A stretch of 64,000 nt of DNA from Candidatus Delongbacteria bacterium (lineage in GTDB: Bacteria; UBA4055), in NCBI GenBank assembly GCA_016937995.1, contig JAFGVM010000031.1:1-64000 (forward strand). The letters run 5' to 3'. The notes beneath the pieces were generated by a model that was not told the origin of the DNA, did no database searches, and saw nothing but the letters and a program-made list of their open reading frames with translations. The translations under genes were made by a program, and so were the position numbers. This document shows, piece after piece, positions 58,061 to 64,000 of this stretch. How positions within the stretch are numbered: the first letter of the stretch is position 1; the number at the start of each line of letters is the position of its first letter.

Positions 58061-58945
58061 ATGCAAAAAAATGAAATTGTAAAATTCGATACGATCATTC
58101 TTAAGGATAAAATATTTTCTATTAGAAATTTACAGGTTATGTTAGACAGAGATTTAGCAATTCTTTATAATGTAAAACCATTCAGACTGAGGGAACAGGT
58201 TAAAAGAAACAAAAGAAGATTTCCTGTAGACTTTATGTTTAGGCTTGATAAAAAAGAAATTAGCCTCATGGTATCGCAAAATGCGATACCATCCAAAAAG
58301 CATTTGGGAGGTAGTGCACCATATGTATTTACGGAGCAAGGAGTTGCAGCATTATCTTCAATACTGACCAGTGATATAGCAATTGAAATCAGTATTAAAA
58401 TAATGCGTGCATTTGTGGAAATGCGTAAATTTATTAATTCCAATTCTCAAATATTTCAAAGATTAGACAGAATTGAAGTAAAACAGATAGAAACTGAGCA
58501 TAAATTTGACAAAGTATTTTCAGCATTAGAAAGTAAAAATATCATCCCAAAGCAGGGTATATTCTTTGAAGGTCAGATATTTGATGCGTACAATTTTGTA
58601 TCGAATCTTTTTAAAAGTGCCAAAGAATCAGTAACTATTATAGATAATTATATAGACAATTCAGTCTTAATACATCTTACAGAAGTAAAAAAAAATATCA
58701 AAGTGAAGATATTAACCAGTTCGATTTCAGAAAAATTACAGCAGGATATTGAGAAGTTTGAGAATCAATATTTCCCGATTGAAATTAAAATATTTAAGCA
58801 ATCACACGATAGATTTGTTATAATTGATGATAAAGATGTTTATCACTTGGGTGCTTCATTAAAAGATTTGGGGAAAAAGTGGTTCGCATTTTCCAAAATG
58901 GATAAGAATGCATTAAATCTCTTGAATAAAATTGAGGAGATATAA
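58061..58945 (+). CDS. ORF6N domain protein with PLD-like C-terminal domain
   Basis: IFSIRNLQVMLDRDLAILYNVKPFRLREQVKRNKRRFPVDFMFRL; C-term SHDRFVIIDDKDVYHLGASLKDLGKKWFAFSKM. Confidence 0.85.
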   Translation: MQKNEIVKFDTIILKDKIFSIRNLQVMLDRDLAILYNVKPFRLREQVKRNKRRFPVDFMFRLDKKEISLMVSQNAIPSKKHLGGSAPYVFTEQGVAALSSILTSDIAIEISIKIMRAFVEMRKFINSNSQIFQRLDRIEVKQIETEHKFDKVFSALESKNIIPKQGIFFEGQIFDAYNFVSNLFKSAKESVTIIDNYIDNSVLIHLTEVKKNIKVKILTSSISEKLQQDIEKFENQYFPIEIKIFKQSHDRFVIIDDKDVYHLGASLKDLGKKWFAFSKMDKNALNLLNKIEEI

Positions 58946-58996
58946 AAGTCAGAAGTTAGAGGTAAGACGAATATCCAATATCGAAGGTGTGTTCCC

Positions 58997-59023
58997 GTAG
59001 AGACGAGATTTATCACGTCTCAC
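58997..59023. repeat. GTAG-edge palindromic repeat
   Basis: gtagagacgagatttatcacgtctcac. Confidence 0.65.
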
Positions 59024-59057
59024 AGATTCCCCGATAATATATAAGCATACCATGAAC

Positions 59058-59083
59058 GTAGGGGCGTTATTCATAACGCCCTA
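59058..59083. repeat. GTAGGGG-edge palindromic repeat
   Basis: gtaggggcgttattcataacgcccta. Confidence 0.8.
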
Positions 59084-59148
59084 AACAAACACAACAATAA
59101 CACCATAAAATACAAATAAAAATATTCGTAAACGACATCGATAAAAAC

Positions 59149-59175
59149 AGGGCGTATGGCAATGCGCCCCTACGG
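59149..59175. repeat. GTAGGGG-edge palindromic repeat (reverse orientation)
   Basis: agggcgtatggcaatgcgcccctacgg. Confidence 0.8.
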
Positions 59176-59205
59176 TTGTTTTATTTTCACAATTTTTTCT
59201 CACTA

Positions 59206-59238
59206 GCTCACTATATGACCTAGTACTCTTCGTATATT
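59206..59238 (+). promoter_or_regulatory. Shared dyad promoter, copy 3
   Basis: GCTCACTATATGACC-N12-TATATT upstream of 59271. Confidence 0.65.
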
Positions 59239-59270
59239 GCGTATAAATAATAAATTACGCAGGAGAAGAT

Positions 59271-60113
59271 ATGCAAAAGAATGAAATTATAATTTATCAA
59301 AGTGGTGAAATAGAATTGAAAGTATCAATTAATAATGATACTATTTGGCTTAGACAGGATGAAATTTCAAAATTGTTCGATAAAGACAGAACCGTTATAA
59401 CAAGGCATATCAATAACATTTTGAAAGATAGAGAGGTGGATAAAAAAAGTAATGTGCAAAAAATGCACTTTGCAAATTCTGACAAACTTGTAAAATTGTA
59501 TAGTCTGGATGTTATTTTGGCTGTCGGATACAGAACAAATTCAGCAAAAGCAATAAAGTTTAGACAGTGGAGTACAAATGTATTAAAGAATTATATTGTA
59601 AATGGATATGCGATTAATACTGATCGTATTACACATGAAAGATTCAAGGAATTGGAATATGAGGTAAAGCATTTACAGGATAAAGTAAATAATCTTTCTG
59701 AAAGAATAAGTTCAAATGAAGATATCCCCAAACAAGGAATTTTCTTTGATGGTCAGATATTTGATGCGTACAATTTTGTATCAAATCTGTTTAAAAGTGC
59801 TAAGGAATCTGTAACTATTATAGATAATTATATAGACAATTCAGTCTTAATACATCTTACAGAAGTTAGAAGAAATATCAAAGTCAATATATTAACAAGA
59901 TCTATCTCAGATAAGCTAAAACAGGATATTGAAAAATTTGAAGATCAGTATTTTAAAGTAAAGGTTAAAGTTGTTAAAAATTACCATGATAGGTTTATTA
60001 TTATTGATCAAAAAGAAGTATATCACATAGGTGCATCTTTAAAAGATCTGGGGAAGAAATTATTTGGTTTTTCTAAGATGGATATTGGCTTGTTAAAATT
60101 AGAGGAGATGTAG
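59271..60113 (+). CDS. RhuM-family protein with the same PLD-like C-terminal domain
   Basis: TIWLRQDEISKLFDKDRTVITRHINNILKD...YSLDVILAVGYRTNSAKAIKFRQWSTNVLKNYIVNGYAIN; C-term near-identical to 58061-58945. Confidence 0.88.
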   Translation: MQKNEIIIYQSGEIELKVSINNDTIWLRQDEISKLFDKDRTVITRHINNILKDREVDKKSNVQKMHFANSDKLVKLYSLDVILAVGYRTNSAKAIKFRQWSTNVLKNYIVNGYAINTDRITHERFKELEYEVKHLQDKVNNLSERISSNEDIPKQGIFFDGQIFDAYNFVSNLFKSAKESVTIIDNYIDNSVLIHLTEVRRNIKVNILTRSISDKLKQDIEKFEDQYFKVKVKVVKNYHDRFIIIDQKEVYHIGASLKDLGKKLFGFSKMDIGLLKLEEM

Positions 60114-60260
60114 GGGTGTATCGACATAAGCCCTAAAAACGTACCCAAATAGATAAAATAATTGCAAAACCCCGAATTATATTTTAAAAATGTTGACAAT
60201 TTCAAATAAAATCATTATATTGTTGAAAAATATACACATTATCTCTTAATATGTGGTTTA

Positions 60261-60608
60261 ATGATGAAAAAAACAAACAATGATTATAGAAATTTATCTG
60301 ACAGAGCGATCCTGAAAGAGATAGGTTTCTTTATTAAGAATATTAGATTGGAAATGAATAAAACTCAGGAGCAGCTGGCAAAAGAAGCCGGTATCAGCCG
60401 TTTTACACTCGGTAATCTTGAAAGCGGAAAAGGGTCTAATCTGATATCACTTATACAGGTTCTTAGAATGCTTGATAAGCTGGAGTTATTGGAAAATTTC
60501 AGAACAGAACGAAAAATAAGTCCTATTGTACTTGCTGAAATGGAGATGTCTCAAAGAGTAAGAGCTTCAGGAACTAAGAAAAATAAAAAGAATAGGTCGG
60601 ACTGGTAA
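60261..60608 (+). CDS. hipB: HipB-like XRE antitoxin
   Basis: IRLEMNKTQEQLAKEAGISRFTLGNLESGKGSNLISLIQVLRML; overlaps hipA (TAATG); TTGACA-N17-TATATT promoter upstream. Confidence 0.88.
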   Translation: MMKKTNNDYRNLSDRAILKEIGFFIKNIRLEMNKTQEQLAKEAGISRFTLGNLESGKGSNLISLIQVLRMLDKLELLENFRTERKISPIVLAEMEMSQRVRASGTKKNKKNRSDW

Positions 60609-61894
60609 TGATAAAAGCAGCATTTGTAAATATCTGGGGCAGAAGAGTAGGAGCAGTTTCCTGGGATGCAGATAATAATGCAGCATCATTTGAATTCGAT
60701 CCTTCATTCCTAAAAGCGGGATATGAACTTTCTCCGGTAAAAATGCCGTCAGTATCTGAAGGAAGAATATTTGAATTTCCGGAACTAAGGGAAAGCACAA
60801 CTTTTAAGGGACTACCCGGACTGTTGGCTGACCTTCTTCCTGATAAATACGGAAATGCCCTGATAGATGCATGGCTTACCAGGAATGGAAGACCAACGGG
60901 AAGCATGAATCCTGTTGAAATGCTCTGTTTTATCGGTACAAGGGGAATGGGTGCACTTGAGATCGAACCTGCTTATCCCAAATCTGATGTAAGGACATCA
61001 ACTGTCGAAATAGCCGGCCTTATCAGTGTAGCTGAAAAGATACTTTCAGGAAGAAAAGATTTTGTAACAAATGTAACCGGCAACGAAGAAAAAGCACTTG
61101 TAGATATTTTTAAGATCGGAACTTCAGCAGGCGGAGCAAGAGCTAAAGCTCTGATAGCTTATAATCCGAAAACCGGAGAAGTTAGAAGCGGACAGACAAA
61201 TGCACCGAATGGATTTTCCCACTGGCTGATCAAATTCGACGGTGTCAGTGATAAGCAGTTTGGAGCTTCAGACGGTTATGGGCGTGTAGAAATGGCTTAT
61301 TATAATATGGCAATTGATTCTGGAATAGAAATGAGTCAAAGTCGATTACTAGAAGAGAACGGTCGGGCGCATTTTATGACAAGAAGATTTGACAGACCAA
61401 ACAGCAAAGAAAAAGTACATGTTCAGACTTTCTGTGCAATGAGACATTTTGATTTTAACGATGTAGGATTATTTGGCTATGAACAGCTTTTTGAAACAAT
61501 GAGGATGCTAGGTTTGCCTTATAATCAGGCTGAACAGTTATTCAGAAGAATGGTTTTCAATGTTATAGCACGCAACTGTGATGACCACACTAAAAACTTT
61601 GCATTCATAATGGATAAGAACGGGACATGGAAACTATCACCGGCTTATGATATCTGTTACGCTTACAGACCGGGAAGCGAATGGGTAAGCAGGCAATCTC
61701 TGTCCGTTAACGGGAAAACTGAAAAAATATCTGATTCAGACCTGCTAGAATTAGCAAAGCAAATGAATATCAAAAAAGCAGGGAGTATAATATCTCATAT
61801 TTCAGAAGTCATAAGCAGATGGAATGATTACGCTGATCAGGTAAAAGTGAATATTGATCTTAGAGATGAAATAGAAAAAACACTATTAGTTTAA
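60608..61894 (+). CDS. hipA: HipA-family kinase toxin
   Basis: KALIAYNPKTGEVRSGQTNAPNGFSHWLIKFDG...NVIARNCDDHTKNFAFIMDKNGTWKLSPAYDI. Confidence 0.94.
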   Translation: MIKAAFVNIWGRRVGAVSWDADNNAASFEFDPSFLKAGYELSPVKMPSVSEGRIFEFPELRESTTFKGLPGLLADLLPDKYGNALIDAWLTRNGRPTGSMNPVEMLCFIGTRGMGALEIEPAYPKSDVRTSTVEIAGLISVAEKILSGRKDFVTNVTGNEEKALVDIFKIGTSAGGARAKALIAYNPKTGEVRSGQTNAPNGFSHWLIKFDGVSDKQFGASDGYGRVEMAYYNMAIDSGIEMSQSRLLEENGRAHFMTRRFDRPNSKEKVHVQTFCAMRHFDFNDVGLFGYEQLFETMRMLGLPYNQAEQLFRRMVFNVIARNCDDHTKNFAFIMDKNGTWKLSPAYDICYAYRPGSEWVSRQSLSVNGKTEKISDSDLLELAKQMNIKKAGSIISHISEVISRWNDYADQVKVNIDLRDEIEKTLLV

Positions 61895-61983
61895 ATTTCA
61901 GTCTGTCAAAAATATTTAATAATCAAATGTAAAATATCTTTTACACAATTATAAACCCAAAATAAGAATATTATTTCACCCCA

Positions 61984-62016
61984 CGACATTATATGTCGCA
62001 GTAGATTGTGTAAGTT
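61984..62016 (+). promoter_or_regulatory. Shared dyad promoter, copy 4
   Basis: CGACATTATATGTCG-N12-TAAGTT; dyad is a perfect palindrome. Confidence 0.6.
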
Positions 62017-62050
62017 ATATTATGTTAAACAAATTTACCGGGAGGTTAAA

Positions 62051-62230
62051 ATGATGACAAGCAGAGAATCTTATGAAAGAATTGAAACCTACAGAGATCG
62101 CAGGATAAGTCAGGAATTTGATATTATGATCGACCGTGAACATAAAGAAGAAGAATATATCAGTTACTCAATTGTAACATGGGTCAAAGATCCTCAGAAT
62201 ACCCTATCCACCACCTATGGAGGATATTGA
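62051..62230 (+). CDS. Hypothetical protein
   Basis: RBS gggaggttaaa before ATG; upstream ORF-track start lies in the promoter. Confidence 0.55.
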   Translation: MMTSRESYERIETYRDRRISQEFDIMIDREHKEEEYISYSIVTWVKDPQNTLSTTYGGY

Positions 62231-62405
62231 TAAAGAAGTTTATGAGAATAAAGACAGAGGTGCAGAAATATTAAAGTTCATGGATAGAAGACTGGAAGAA
62301 TTTAAAAGATCAATTGATGCCGAACTTAAAAGCAAGACCGTAGAAAGTACTCTGATGGAAAACGGTTTCAAGAGGATAGATTATAATAATATGAATTCAA
62401 AATAA
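62217..62405 (+). CDS. Hypothetical protein
   Basis: Overlaps the previous gene; same unit. Confidence 0.5.
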   Translation: MEDIDKEVYENKDRGAEILKFMDRRLEEFKRSIDAELKSKTVESTLMENGFKRIDYNNMNSK

Positions 62406-62441
62406 GGTTAAATATGTCAAATTTAAACTGGAGGGAGATAA

Positions 62442-62909
62442 ATGAATAAAAAAACGAAAGCCTTAAATGAATGGTTTGAGAATCTTATCAAGATATCGGC
62501 ATGGTCTGATAGAACGATCAGCGAATTTATAGAAATAGCAGAATTTAGTGTAATAGAGTTGGATAAGGAGGATCTTGCATACACGATTTATGGGTATGCA
62601 ACCGGTTCTTCAAAAACAGGACAGGAGCTTTGTGATGTAGCGTTTTCAATTTTGGATACTTTAGAGGACAGAGACACTGCTTTATGTCTTTTCAGCGCTG
62701 GGGTCAATGCATTCAATGAGCTTGAAGATCTCGTAATTCTTGAAGAGAATATAAAAAAGCATTATCCTGACGAAGAGCTTCTTTTAAATGTACAAGAAAA
62801 GATCAAAGCTGCAGAGAAAGAAAAACTGCCTAAATTCAAGAAAGCTTTAAAAGGATATGATAAGAATGAAGTGGACCAATACATTAAAAAATTGAGAATG
62901 GAAAATTGA
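62442..62909 (+). CDS. Hypothetical protein with DivIVA-like C-terminal motif
   Basis: C-term FKKALKGYDKNEVDQYIKKLRMEN; RBS ggaggg. Confidence 0.55.
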   Translation: MNKKTKALNEWFENLIKISAWSDRTISEFIEIAEFSVIELDKEDLAYTIYGYATGSSKTGQELCDVAFSILDTLEDRDTALCLFSAGVNAFNELEDLVILEENIKKHYPDEELLLNVQEKIKAAEKEKLPKFKKALKGYDKNEVDQYIKKLRMEN

Positions 62910-62948
62910 GAATTAATTACCAATAATACCCAAGAGATACCATGAACC

Positions 62949-62976
62949 GTAGGGGAATGCCCCTATGCGTTCCCAC
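62949..62976. repeat. GTAGGGG-edge palindromic repeat
   Basis: gtaggggaatgcccctatgcgttcccac. Confidence 0.65.
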
Positions 62977-63109
62977 CTCGCATTCACAACGCTCCAATCG
63001 GGATTGATTTGCCGATGATGGACGGAGAGGATAATTTGGAAAGATCCTGTACGGTCTGGAAAGCGGATTATTTAACACCAACTTCTAATTTCTAAATTGT
63101 TTTCTTCCA

Positions 63110-63142
63110 CGCCATTATATGTCCCTTTGCTATCATTATCTT
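63110..63142 (+). promoter_or_regulatory. Shared dyad promoter, copy 5
   Basis: CGCCATTATATGTCC-N12-TATCTT. Confidence 0.65.
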
Positions 63143-63169
63143 ACCTGTGTTGTTGGAAATCCGTGTTTC

Positions 63170-63193
63170 AGGCGAATGTTGATTCGCCCCTAC
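63170..63193. repeat. GTAGGGG-edge palindromic repeat (reverse orientation)
   Basis: aggcgaatgttgattcgcccctac. Confidence 0.8.
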
Positions 63194-63239
63194 TTCTAAC
63201 TTCTAACTTCTAACTTCTAACTTCTAACTTCTAACTTTA
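63192..63239. repeat. 7-bp tandem repeat (ACTTCTA)n
   Basis: Six perfect acttcta units then acttta. Confidence 0.95.
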
Positions 63240-63255
63240 AAACCAGAGGTGACAC

Positions 63256-64000
63256 ATGAACACAAAAATATCTCACTACAAGCTGCTGGAAATAACTGAG
63301 AATGAAATGAATCTCTTAAAACCGAAATCAACCAAAGAACTAAAAATGTTGATGAAGGAATACAACCTGACGCTTGAAGAGGCAACTTTATTCACATTTC
63401 TACTCGGAAAATATATAGAAAAGAACCGTGTTTCAATCACGGATTTTGAAAGTGACAGGATAAAATCCGGAAGTAAAGATTATTTTAAAATACTCAAAAC
63501 CCTAAAATCTCTGGTTAAGAAGGATATTATTATCATAGATAAACGAAGGGGGAGAAGTGAACTGCTTGATCCTGCAATAGAAATTGATGAGGGAATATTT
63601 TCTCAGATAGTTCTTGGAGAGGAATTATTCGAAGGAGTTGATTTTAATAAAGCATTTTCTATTATTGAAGCAGTTAATGATCTGTTAGAAAAAAGAGATG
63701 ATAAAAAAGTAAGTGAAAGCAAATTTTTCAATGATTACAAGATACTGTTAAAAAAAATCAATAAAGAACTTTCACTTTATGGTATTATTTCAAAATACAC
63801 TGATATCGAACAGCTAATGATCTTTAAATCCTGCATTGAAAAGATAAAAGGTTATGGGACAGAGGAATGTAACAGATTTTTTTCATCTGTCTATGATTCG
63901 ATTTCTGATGTAGCTGCAAGTATGAAAAAAATATATAGCAACAGTCTAAAAAGTTTCAGGGATAAAGTATTGATACTCAATGAGGATTCTCCATACAGGA
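63256..64000 (+). CDS. Hypothetical protein, N-terminal part (runs off window); possibly the N-terminal region of an AAA-type ATPase
   Basis: Open frame from ATG after gagg RBS: MNTKISHYKLLEITENEMNLLKPKSTKELKMLMKEYNLTLEEATLFTFLLGKYIEKNRVSITDF...; absent from the ORF track because it is truncated. Confidence 0.55.
   Translation, partial: MNTKISHYKLLEITENEMNLLKPKSTKELKMLMKEYNLTLEEATLFTFLLGKYIEKNRVSITDFESDRIKSGSKDYFKILKTLKSLVKKDIIIIDKRRGRSELLDPAIEIDEGIFSQIVLGEELFEGVDFNKAFSIIEAVNDLLEKRDDKKVSESKFFNDYKILLKKINKELSLYGIISKYTDIEQLMIFKSCIEKIKGYGTEECNRFFSSVYDSISDVAASMKKIYSNSLKSFRDKVLILNEDSPYR

Noticed and set aside
63192-63239. Possible CRISPR or minisatellite-coding region
   Set aside because: Pure 7-bp tandem repeat with no spacers and no open frame.

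Overview
AT-rich bacterial chromosome window. A Bacteroidota/FCB-like or candidate-phylum origin is my inference from T9SS/DUF4835-like proteins and a GG-type class I lanthipeptide leader. The conserved backbone includes: an alr 3' end; mutS2; a GNAT-RLAN-ATP-grasp protein; ssrA (tmRNA, - strand, tag ANNNYALAA*); an [FeFe]-hydrogenase operon (hydA plus a fused NuoE/NuoF subunit) followed by hydG, hydE and hydF; a citDE fusion with citF; a split transketolase; nth; glyS; glmS; rluB; one tRNA; crtI; and a pyrimidine-dimer glycosylase-DUF1722 fusion. Four accessory zones stand out. (1) 0.2-3.7 kb: a NUMOD/GIY-YIG homing-type gene broken by a frameshift and a RelE/ParE-type TA pair, next to a duplicated fragment of the mutS2 5' end and bracketed by near-identical hairpins. 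(2) 21-29.4 kb: two lanthipeptide-type precursors (one apparently frameshifted), a LanC/AraC chimera, a small secreted peptide, and a transposase-derived HTH/integrase-like protein fused to TPRs. The TPR gene followed by the peptide gene resembles Gram-positive RRNPP regulator-pheromone pairs. (3) 51.9-64 kb: a defence-like island with a class III cyclase-like protein next to a PD-(D/E)XK nuclease, DUF6602, two mosaic ORF6N/RhuM genes sharing one PLD-like tail, HipBA and unknown operons. Five of these transcription units share an uncatalogued 15-bp dyad exactly 12 bp upstream of a TAnnTT -10 box. (4) Dispersed intergenic palindromes with a constant GTAGGG edge and a variable palindromic core. 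All calls come from reading the sequence; no database search was run.
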